Of a stretch of DNA of 64,000 bases, positions 34,767 to 43,470 are shown piece after piece. How positions within the stretch are numbered: position 1 is the stretch's first letter; the number at the start of each line of letters is the position of its first letter. Under the pieces are notes generated by a model that had not been told where the DNA came from, did not search any database, and saw only the letters and a list, made by a program, of their open reading frames with translations. The DNA is from Ochromonas danica. Taxonomy: Eukaryota; Sar; Chrysophyceae; Chromulinales; Chromulinaceae. The DNA lies in assembly GCA_015146655.1 (NCBI GenBank), contig VKHL01000120.1, forward strand, positions 24,653 through 88,652. Direction: 5' to 3'. A program made the translations under genes and the position numbers.

Positions 34767-34997
34767 TCATGAACAACTGTCGGGATGGATTCGCATGTCT
34801 CCTCGCATCTCGATGCGATATATATGATTGTTACTATCCAAGGAGAAGATGATCGTGGCCTCGATCTCTACCTTGGAACAGTTCCCTTCTATCCACGACG
34901 AGTCGGGCTGGATATATTGTGAGGCAGTGATTTGAGGTGGCAAATAGCCAGACAACCTCAAAGCATCGAAGACAAAGCCAGGTACTGCAAAGCTAGG
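34767..34997 (-). pseudogene. Truncated copy of gene C (fragment C2')
   Basis: Same content and same breakpoint as C1', 2,099 bases downstream. It keeps only the end of the NTF2-like region. Confidence 0.82.
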
Positions 34998-35480
34998 TCT
35001 CCTGGACTGCAAACTGTCAAGCCAATCAAAATTCGAAACCTAACGAATGTGGCAGATATTCTATCCAAGCGATTGGGTTCTCTGCCTGACCTTGTGGGTC
35101 ACTTGGAGAAGTCTTTTATTCGACACCAGCTAAATACTCCTGGTTGTCTATTGATGGCGAAGACTCGCTTCCAAGGCACTTTTCCGAACAATAAATTACT
35201 TCGACTAACCCTCGAAAATGGTGAGCAGCGTTACTTGCCCTACTTCATGGTGGATGCTTTGAATATATCTGGTCGATTCGATGCGTTTGTTGGCGGTGGG
35301 GATGTGAGAATCGAAGCTTTGGACGATATGACGTTTTGGCACATTGTGGAAATAGATGCGTGGATGATCTTCCACTTGGACAATGATAATCGCATTTATC
35401 GCATTGAATTTCACGGGCAAATTTCCAGTCGCTGTGAGATGCTCTCTGATCTAGAAAGTAGGTCGTGTGTCCGAAGGTAG
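34998..35480 (+). pseudogene. 5'-truncated copy of gene A (fragment A3')
   Basis: Same as A2', shifted by 2,099 bases. It lacks the start, acidic, basic and PFPRILK parts and ends at the same stop as gene A. Confidence 0.82.
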
Positions 35481-35713
35481 CCTGCTGAGAAATGGTGTGT
35501 TTTGTTCATTATCGATCATTATATGTTCATTATCGATAATTTGCTCCTCTTGGACTTTCTTGGTTATAAATAGATGTGCCTCGACGAGAGCGGCTGAGTG
35601 ATGTGTATGTTTGGTATTGGATAATTATAAAAAGAAATGTAACAGTTCTCGTGGAGTTGTGTTTGTTCATTGAAAGCGCAGCTCAAACCCTCAAAATCAG
35701 AGTTGAAAATCGT

Positions 35714-36783
35714 ATGTTTCCCTCCAATTTCACTTCATTTACAACAACGAAAGGAATGACAAGTTCTGGAGACTACTCCTTTGACCTGACCAGCTTTGAT
35801 AGTGCCGCAAGGTCAGAAGACTTTCTTGATGATCTGCTGGAAGATTTCTCTTCAGGTGAGCGCCTGGATTGTATTAATAGAGTAAAATCGATGTGATGGT
35901 TGTAATGGTGATGAACGTGTCCTTTGGTGGTGGTGGTGACAATGTGATTAATTGACTGCTCTCCACCATGTGATCAGATGAATGGCCACTGATGCTAACT
36001 GAGGAGGACAAGGTGTGTGGGGAGGGCATGCAGCTGACCCCGCAGAGAAACTTCTCCCTCACTTCTTCACCACCTACCCTCATTACCTTGATTGCGAATC
36101 AGCCACAGGCTTCCGATGTCAACCTCCAACCCATAAAGAAGCGCCGCAAGCGCAATCGCCCCACTGCTCGCCCTTTTCCTCGCATCTTGAAGAGCGATCT
36201 GCGCCGCAAACTGCCTCTGATGTACATCAATGCTGTAAACTCTGGTGACATTGGGCTGCTAGAGAGCTTTTTCCGTGCGTTCTGTGTGGGTAGCTGTAGT
36301 TTGGTGGACAATCTGGACGACACTTCTATCTGTCAAGCGCTGAGAGAAGTCAAACCTCTCACTGTGCGGGGACTGAACAAAGTAGCGGATGTTCTGACGA
36401 AGCGCATTGGTTCTGTCCCTGACATTGTTGCTCATATCGAGAAGTCTTGGATTCAGCATCGTCTGAATGCTCCAGGCAGTGTGGTTATCTCCAAGGTTCT
36501 CATCAAAGGCACACTTCTCGATAACCATTTGGTGGAGATACCTGTGAGTGGTTTCCCCAGCTATCGGTTGCCTTTCTTTATTTTGGAGTCTCTAAAGGCT
36601 GCAGGGCAATTAGAGGCTCTCACTCATGGTGCAATGGTACAGAGTCCTGGCAGTGTAGGTGTCTCTGTGAGCTGTCATCGACTGGAAATCAACGGTTGGG
36701 TCGCCTTTTACTTAGATAATGACAATCACATATATCGATTGGAAATAAATGGTCTATTATCCTTTCAGAGGGGTACACTCTAA
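35714..36783 (+). CDS. Cluster gene 5 (B3), diverged at the exon 1/2 region
   Basis: Exons 35714-35855 and 35978-36783 give 315 residues. It equals B1/B2 except for a 276-base patch covering the exon 1 end, the intron and the exon 2 start: the intron is 23 bases shorter, one codon is lost (FSLTSS for FSLFTSS), and LMMDQ is changed to LIANQ. The basic motif and NTF2-like region are the same. It converges on gene C with 56 bases between stops. Confidence 0.78.
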
Positions 36784-36839
36784 ATGCTGAGGCTCGCGGC
36801 CATCAATAAACTGGTGACCTCTATAAGAGGCAAAGTCTG

Positions 36840-37830
36840 TCATGAACAACTGTCGGGATGGATTCGCATGTCTCCTCGCATCTCGATGCGATATATATGA
36901 TTGTTACTATCCAAGGAGAAGATGATCGTGGCCTCGATCTCTACCTTGGAACAGTTCCCTTCTATCCACGACGAGTCGGGCTGGATATATTGTGAGGCAG
37001 TGATTTGAGGTGGCAAATAGCCAGACAACCTCAAAGCATCGAAGACAAAGCTAGGTACCACATGAGAGGCTCTTTCTGTGTCCAGAAAGTGGACAAATTC
37101 CTTGCTCAGCAAACTGCAGGCTATCTTCGCTTTCATGGCCACTTGACTCCCAGGAACCCGCAGCCGCTGGAGAATGCTGGCATGATTCAAGGTCAAGGCA
37201 AAGTCAGGAGAGGACCCAATGCGACTTGTGAGTAAATGAATTGTATCTCTTAGTCCTGTGATTACCCATGGCTTGCTGCTCTCTTTCCATTGGCCACAGA
37301 AATAGGAGTCTTGGATGTAGTCAACAACTTTCACACTGCCCAGGCAGAAGTCGTTCAGGAAGGACGCAATCAATGCCTTTTCCCCAGAGTTGACCACGTT
37401 AGCGTACATCGTAGGCAGACCGCGTCGCAAATCTCTCTTGAGGATACGAGGGAAGGGACTGACAGGTGGTCTTCGCCTCCGTCGCGGTTTGTAAGGGAGC
37501 AAGACGACGTCATCGCCCAGGGATGTGTCTTCAACGGCCAAAGCAGGAGACATTCCAGCTAAGGGAGAAGGGAGAAGTTCTGCGCTTCTCGCAAGCATGT
37601 GCCTCTGTCTCTTCTGGCTGGAAACAATGAAGTGAAGGGAGAAGTGACTGCAAGGAGAGTGGGTCTAACCTGGCCTCTTCTATGTCTTCTTCTATGCCAA
37701 GAAAGCATGCCTGTTCGCTTGACTCGCAGGGCCAAGTGCAAGAGTCAGAGGAAAGCGGTGGAGTGTCCAAGGAGTCCAATGCTTCACAAACCTCCATGGT
37801 GGTCGTTGCCAATGGAGTGTATCGATCCAT
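36840..37830 (-). CDS. Cluster gene 6 (C): acidic-basic-NTF2-like family protein
   Basis: Exons 37670-37830 and 36840-37617 give 312 residues with a 52-base intron (GTTAGA to TTTCCAG). Unlike its relatives the splice is phase 2 and the acidic part (LGIEEDIEEAS) precedes QKRQRH. The basic stretch is shorter and Arg-rich (KPRRRRRPP), followed by PFPRILKRDLRRGL. The NTF2-like region reads YANVVNSGEKALIASFL, IGSSPDFA, and ends IIFSLDSNNHIYRIEMRG. This is the intact parent of fragments C1' and C2'. The first intron is less certain than in other members. Confidence 0.7.
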
Positions 37831-38191
37831 CAGAGAAGTTTAAATTGATTTCTATTTGAGTGAAATGACTGCATCCTACCAGGCCCGGGAAGTGGAAGGT
37901 TGATCAAGGTCTCATTCTTCTGCTCTGCACGGAGTGGTGGCATCGCTTGTCAAGTTGCTGTAGTACACCTTGCGCGGGGATACACCGAAGAACAACACTT
38001 CCACGCATGACAGTAATAGTTGCACATGTTCTGTGTGGCTTGCTGTGTGCGTGTGCATCTTGCCGTTGGCGTTGGCGGGCTGGACATCTTGAGAATCTTA
38101 GCACTTGCACTGGCAATCATCTAATTCTTCCAGAATCTTCTTGACGTCTGCTGTCATAATTTAATTCCTTGCTTCTCTCTTCACAACAACC
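37831..38191. other. Intergenic region between divergent gene C and the GST gene
   Basis: Presumed promoters of both genes. No coding potential, RNA gene or clear TATA box is seen. Confidence 0.45.
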
Positions 38192-38812
38192 ATGCCTAAG
38201 CTTTATTACACACCAACCTCTTGCGGCGCTGCCTCTTTCATCTCTGCTTACGTCGCTGGCGTTCGCCTGGATACTGAAGAAGTCGATCTTGCTACTCACA
38301 AGACTGCCTCTGGTGCTGACTTCTATGCCATCAACCCTAAGGGTAATGTGCCTGCGATTGTCTTGGACAATGGCGTGGTGTTGAACGAGAACGCCGCCAC
38401 CTTGCTCTTCATCGCTGACCAAGCTCCTGGCAAGGTCGCTCCTGTGGCGGGCACCACTGAGCGCTATGAGCTCATTGTGGCCTTGAGCTACATCGCCTCT
38501 GAGTATCACGCCACTATTGGTGGTTTGTTCTATCCTGGCAGCGAGGAGGTGAAGAACTACCTGCGCGAGAAGCTGGCCAAGAAGTTGACCTACATCAACG
38601 ACTCCCTGCTGGGCACCAAGTCTTTCCTGGTGGGCAACAAGTTCTCTGTGGCTGATGCCTATCTCTCTGTCGCCCTCAGCTGGGCTGGTTACGTTGGCGT
38701 CAGCTTGGAGCCTTACCCTCATGTTCAGGCTTACTTGGAGCGTGTGGGTAACATCGAGGCTGTGAAGGCTGCTAAGGAGCGCATTGCCACCAAGCCTTCC
38801 ACTACCATTTAA
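38192..38812 (+). CDS. Beta-class-like glutathione S-transferase
   Basis: An intronless frame of 206 residues, the normal length. The N-terminal thioredoxin-like domain has LYYTPTSCGAASF, with a Cys near position 11 like the catalytic/glutathione-binding Cys of bacterial beta-class GSTs, then NPKGNVPAIVLDNG and LNENAATLLFIAD. The helical domain has EYHATIGGLFYP, FLVGNKFSVADAYLSVALSWA and LEPYPHVQAYLERV. It conjugates glutathione to electrophiles or reduces peroxides/disulfides. Strong similarity to bacterial GstA and absence of introns suggest transfer from bacteria. Codon use is strongly biased (GCT, GTC, AAG), suggesting high expression. Confidence 0.87.
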   Translation: MPKLYYTPTSCGAASFISAYVAGVRLDTEEVDLATHKTASGADFYAINPKGNVPAIVLDNGVVLNENAATLLFIADQAPGKVAPVAGTTERYELIVALSYIASEYHATIGGLFYPGSEEVKNYLREKLAKKLTYINDSLLGTKSFLVGNKFSVADAYLSVALSWAGYVGVSLEPYPHVQAYLERVGNIEAVKAAKERIATKPSTTI

Positions 38813-39015
38813 GTTTTAGAGCTAGATGTGTAAATACTCCAAGTTGTTAACTTGGTTTGTAAGCTCTTTAGTTTGATTTAAACGAGTCATAAATCTTCTT
38901 TCCTTGTCCATCATCATATCTACACAACCCAAGGGTTGACAAGTTAAAATATTCTCCACCGCACCACAATAATAGTTCTCACAGCGGAGAAGGATCCCCC
39001 GGGATTATTCAAGAA

Positions 39016-39900
39016 ATGGACAGAGGATTAACTTCTATTTCCAGAGACTCTTGTTTCTTGATAACAAACACAAACACTTCGAGTGTTCCTCTAACTGGGA
39101 GCATGGAGGAGAACTCTTGTGCTCCCTCTTCTTCCTCCTCCCAGCCAGTCGACCTGTCCAGCCGCCGCAGTGGACAAGTGCATCTTCTGTCCTGGTCCGA
39201 CCACTTCACACGACGCGATCTCGTGCGGAAGGGAAGCGATGACGTCAACTTGCAACTACCTCGCAAGCGGCAGAAGGTTCACCGGCTGGTCAGTCCCTTC
39301 CCTCGCATCCTCAAGAGAGACATGCGCCGCCTGCTGCCCCTCATGCTCGTCAACGTCGTCAACAGCAACGACATCTCCCTCTTCCACCGCCTCTTATCAG
39401 ACCTCTGTGTGAGCAGATGTCGCTGTGTGGACAATGTGGAAGAAGTTTTCTTCGGCGCGGCCATCCAGCATCTCCGACCTTTCGTCATCGACGGCTTGGC
39501 CAACATCGTCGAGGCCTTTGGCTTGAAGATCGTCAGCATTCCTGATTTGATCGTTCGTCTAGTAGACTCGTTCACTCAGCACCGACTCAACACAGCTGGA
39601 AGCAAGGTCTTCATGCAGTTGAGCTTGTCGGGCACGATTGGCAGCCAAGCACTAGTGCGCTGCTATAAAAACCAACACTGTGATGCCAGCTGGCTGCTGC
39701 CAGGCTTCCTGGTAGAGTCTTTGCGTCTCTCGGGACACACTTTCCACTCTCAAGTGGCAGGAGATGAGACCTTGTCATCGACCTATTCGATGAACAACTG
39801 CTCGTGGTGGATCGTCTTGCATTTGGACAATAATCATCGGGTTTATCAGATGAGTATCGATGGGAAAGTGTCTATTCAGCCTAATGTAGAGTCTGTCTGA
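39016..39900 (+). CDS. Cluster gene 7 (D): intronless NTF2-like family protein
   Basis: A single frame of 294 residues starting MDRGLTSISRD. It keeps DDVNL, a basic stretch (PRKRQKVHR) and PFPRILKRDMRRLL, then the NTF2-like region (VNVVNSNDISLFHRLL, IVSIPDLIV, LSLSGTI, WWIVLHLDNNHRVYQMSIDG). The clear acidic first exon is missing, so it may have been lost or may lie upstream beyond an intron I cannot place. It is the most diverged member and lies beyond the GST gene. Confidence 0.72.
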   Translation: MDRGLTSISRDSCFLITNTNTSSVPLTGSMEENSCAPSSSSSQPVDLSSRRSGQVHLLSWSDHFTRRDLVRKGSDDVNLQLPRKRQKVHRLVSPFPRILKRDMRRLLPLMLVNVVNSNDISLFHRLLSDLCVSRCRCVDNVEEVFFGAAIQHLRPFVIDGLANIVEAFGLKIVSIPDLIVRLVDSFTQHRLNTAGSKVFMQLSLSGTIGSQALVRCYKNQHCDASWLLPGFLVESLRLSGHTFHSQVAGDETLSSTYSMNNCSWWIVLHLDNNHRVYQMSIDGKVSIQPNVESV

Positions 39901-40249
39901 GATCATGCCAATACTACTGTGTGTGTGGTGTGTGTTTGTCATGTGTGTGTGTAATATAGTAAGCTGTGGCACAAACCTAACTGTGTGCCAAATGTGTAGA
40001 AGTTCGATAGTAATGTTGATCTACCATCTTCATTCTTGTAGTCCTAATGCTTCATTACATTCGCGAGTTTTCACTTTGTTGATAGTTCTCTTATTAAGTT
40101 AACTATCTTATTAAGTTAAATGTCTTGTTAAGTTAACTCTCCCCGAGGATGAGATCAGATTCTTCCATCTTGTTATATCCACCAGGCAGTATTCGCACTG
40201 CGAATCTGTCTTATTTGTGCTGGTGATATCTGAAGCAAGTTGATGAGTG

Positions 40250-40546
40250 ATGACTAGAATCGCCCGTGCAGCAGTTCTTCTTCTTCTCTCTTGCCTGGCG
40301 AGCCTCAGTCTCTCAGGAAGTGCTCCTCTGTTGCGCTCCTCTGCAGTCGACCTCTTCACTGGACAGACACTAGCCAACAAGTCCTCCATTGACTTCCTCT
40401 TCCATGGAGACTGGGGCTGGCCTGGTGAGAATCAGACTCTCGTGGCTCAACAGATGGCCACGTGGTCTCAGGCCAGGCAGGCTGACTTCCTCGTGGCCCT
40501 AGGAGACAACTTCTACCGTAAGCCTTAGCCCACCACTACCATCTAA

Positions 40547-40621
<75 letters not shown>

Positions 40622-41829
40622 TGACCCTGTCTATCTATGTCTTATGTCTTATAGATGATGGCGTGGATAATTCCAGTGACCCGCAGTGGGACAGCGCCTA
40701 TCGACAGGTCTACACCTTCCCAGGCCTCGCTCTGCCCTGGTATGCTGTCTTGGGCAATCATGACTATCACCGCAACCCACAAGCACAGATTGACTACTAC
40801 CATGAGCAGAGAGATAGACGTTGGATCATGCCCAGCCACCTGTTCCACGCTATCTATCTCCTGCCACAGTCCGAGGAGACGTTGGAGATCATCTTCCTTG
40901 ACACAGCCCTATTGGCCACAGAGGAGACCCAACAGACTGCTCCTGGGGGCATTCACGAAGTAAGTCCACACCAGAAAGCTGCCTACTTGCGCCAAGTGGA
41001 GAGTTTGTTGAAGCGGAGTCGAGCACGCTGGCTGTTGCTGGCTGGGCACTACACGCTCTTCTCCATGGCCTGGCACGGCGACAACGCTGCCCTCATAGAC
41101 TGCCTCTTACCTCTTATTCGGCGATATCGAGTGCAAGCGTATATGCACGGACATGATCATGTCTTGCAGCATATCGACTGGCAGGGAGTGACTGTTTTGA
41201 CTTCTGGCAGAGGCGCTCTGACCAACAACTGGCCGCCTGATGAATGGCAAGATGCTGCTCATAACTCACAAGCTAAAGCAGGGCTTCGCTTTGTGACTAG
41301 TCAGCCAGGCTTTGCTGGTGCCTCTGTGAGCGAGGATACCCTGGAAGTGACCTTCCTCAGTCAGCACGGGGAGATCTTGCATCAGCTGACATTGACCAAT
41401 CCTCGCACTCCAGCAGATCGACAGCAAATCCACGACAGCGACAAGTCCTATGATGACCTGCCATTCTTATACTTCAGCTGTGTTTTTGTTGGTCTTATTG
41501 TCGGATGTGTCTTGGGGCATTACTTTGGTCAGAAAGAGAATCAACTGTTTTGTCAGAGTTGCTGGAGAACGCTCTGGTTGAGTTGTGAGCAGCGATTCCT
41601 TGGAAGGAGAAGTCTCGCCAGTCAAGTAGACGAGGTAACTGAAGAGAAGAGCTACACGCTGAATAACTCCCGTACCCTCCAAGACAGCGAGGCAGAGGAT
41701 GGAGAGGTAAAGGAGGTGGAGCTGCAGGAAATGGTTCCTGTGAAGGTTCACCCTCGAGCTTCTCAATACTCTGCTGTAAGACAACCAGTGAACGAAGAGG
41801 ATGGGGATGAAGAGACTTTTGATCTCTGA
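40250..41829 (+). CDS. Purple acid phosphatase, TRAP/ACP5-like, membrane-anchored
   Basis: Exons 40250-40517 and 40655-41829 give 480 residues. All metallophosphatase blocks are present in order: FHGDWGWPG, LGDNFYHDGV (across the splice), GNHDYH, GHYTLFSMAWHG and MHGHDH. This is the TRAP-like small purple acid phosphatase arrangement with a two-metal site. The N-terminus (AAVLLLLSCLASLSLSGS) is a signal peptide, and near residues 350-380 a hydrophobic segment (FLYFSCVFVGLIVGCVLGHYF) anchors it, followed by a ~100-residue acidic tail. It likely hydrolyses phosphomonoesters at the cell surface or in vacuoles. The intron holds a long CA repeat. Confidence 0.9.
40549..40619. repeat. CA dinucleotide microsatellite
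   Basis: About 35 uninterrupted CA units inside the intron of the acid phosphatase gene. Confidence 0.95.
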
Positions 41830-42152
41830 TGGTAATTGTACTGTACTATGTATCTGTTATTTGCTGTTTGTGCTAGTTTTGTCTCTCCTGCATGTCAGCA
41901 TTGAATTGTGCTGGAGAAAGTGTTTGTAGATAATCAATTATTCATTTCCTTTTCGTATTAATGTGTCTCAGAGCTTCATTCTCAGGTTGACAAGAGAAGC
42001 AGAAGAAATCGGCTTGAATGGTTCACATCAATCTGAAACCAGTGCGAATTTTAGCACTTTTATCGCAACAATACAAAATACCTCACCAAGTGAGATAGAC
42101 TGGACAGGTAAACTGCTACATGCTAAACTGCGAGAGAGTCGTTCGATAAGAT
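41830..42152. other. Intergenic region between converging genes
   Basis: 3' flanks of the phosphatase and the SDR gene. The short open frame here has no recognisable content. Confidence 0.45.
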
Positions 42153-43068
42153 TTAAACGTCATAGAAGTCGACATGCTCGCCAGAGAAAGTGAGGCCAGA
42201 GGTCAGCAGACCCACTACCTTGTCAGCTGAGTCTTGTGGTTGCACCAGTTTGCCTAGATCCTTCATCTCCTGGTAGAAGGCTTTCGTCTCGCTATCAGCT
42301 TCGGGAGAGTTTCGAACGAGAGAATTCATTTCAGTATCCATGGGGCCTGGAGCATAGCTTAAGACAGAGACTGTCCGCCCTGCAGGAGGCGCTTTCTTGA
42401 CCTCTTCTGCGAGAGTCTTGTGGAACATGTCTCTAGCAGCCTTGGCAGCGCAATACAGACCCCAAGTAGTGAAGGCCTGGATAGCTGCCAACGAGGAGAT
42501 GTTGACCACATGCACTTTCTGCACGCCAGCAAGATATTTCTCATCCTTCAACCTGGGAGATCATCATGTCAACAACACATACAAACACAGTGAGCATGGT
42601 CAGTGTCTGGTATGGCGGTGGAAGCACTAACCTTTGGATAAAGTTGGAGGTAAGGAAGGAAGAAGAGGTCACATTCAGATTGAAGCAGTCGGTAAAGGTC
42701 GTCAAAGACAGCTGAGTGGATCCAATAGGAGCCAGCAGACCGAGACTTCCAGCATTGTGATAGAGGGCGACCTCGTCATAGGCACGGCCAGCAGGGAAGT
42801 TCTGCTCTCCAAACAGCGCAGCAGAGATCCCTTCGAGTTGATCAAGACTACCCAAATCAGCTGGGACAGTGAGGACTTCGATGGTGCTTGCATCTGGTCG
42901 ATGAGCCAAGACAGCTGCCCGCGTCTCCTCCAAACCTTTCACATCTCTGCCTGACAAAATCAATTGCAGTTTGCTCACTGCAGACTTGGCATAAGAGACT
43001 GCAAGGCATCGACCAAACCCACGACTCGCTCCAGTGATAATGATCGCTTTCCAGGCTTCTGTGGTCAT
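42153..43068 (-). CDS. SPR: Sepiapterin reductase-like short-chain dehydrogenase
   Basis: Exons 42632-43068 and 42153-42552 give 278 residues. The NADPH-binding motif is TGASRGFGR followed by SGRD, the structural motif is LYHNAGSLG, and the catalytic region is VVNISSLAA with YCAAKAARDMF (Ser and YxxxK). The C-terminal YAPGPMDTEM is typical of sepiapterin reductase and its yeast relatives. It would make the last NADPH-dependent steps of tetrahydrobiopterin formation or reduce a related dicarbonyl. No targeting sequence is seen, so it is probably cytosolic. Subfamily choice is a little less sure than the SDR call. Confidence 0.85.
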
Positions 43069-43470
43069 GATGGCTACTGTAGCTATTCTTTCTGATTCTG
43101 TCTGGTTCTTCGCTCTGCGTCACTCTTCTGCATCGCATCATTGCTATTGCGCGGGATAAGATCTCACTCACTGTGAGGGACTGGCTGTTGTTGGTGATGA
43201 TGATGGTGACTGACCACAGATTGACTGACTAACCTATAGATAGACTGTTGGTTGTTGTTATGGTTGTTGTTGTGGTTGTTGTCTAGTGCTAGGTTTTGTG
43301 TTGATAAAGAGGTGACGTGGTGATTATGAGGGATTGATTGACTGACTGACTGCTAGACTGTGACTGCTTGTCTTGTGGCGATGCAAAGACAAAGAGAGAT
43401 GATGCGAAGTAAGTTGCTTTGCTTTCATCAGATCTTATGCACAGGATACATTATATAGAAACAAGGTTGG
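43069..43470. other. Intergenic region with GTT and TGAC repeats
   Basis: Upstream of the SDR gene and 3' of the RNB gene. It holds GTTGTTGTT-type runs at 43248-43282 and TGACTGAC runs at 43335-43352; no gene is seen. Confidence 0.5.

Larger units (their letters stand above)
32899..34997. repeat. Tandem unit, copy 2 (2,099 bases)
   Basis: Contains A2', B2 and C2' with the same boundaries, including the same filler at the join, as copy 1. Confidence 0.92.
34998..37051. repeat. Tandem unit, copy 3, continuing into intact gene C
   Basis: Matches copies 1 and 2 except between 35851 and 36126, where substitutions and net losses of 26 bases are concentrated. At about 37051 it runs on into full-length gene C, not into the filler and gene A, so this is the distal end of the array. 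Confidence 0.88.

Noticed and set aside
37647-37669. 22-base intron in gene C (GTTAGA to TTGCAG)
   Set aside because: Too short to splice and gives the wrong frame; the 52-base intron to TTTCCAG restores it.
38117-38722. Minus-strand frame of 201 codons opposite the GST gene
   Set aside because: The GST reading is unambiguous; the antisense frame is open because of strong codon bias.
40549-40619. Regular repeat as a possible CRISPR-like array
   Set aside because: It is a plain CA microsatellite in an intron, with no spacers. No CRISPR array is present in the window.
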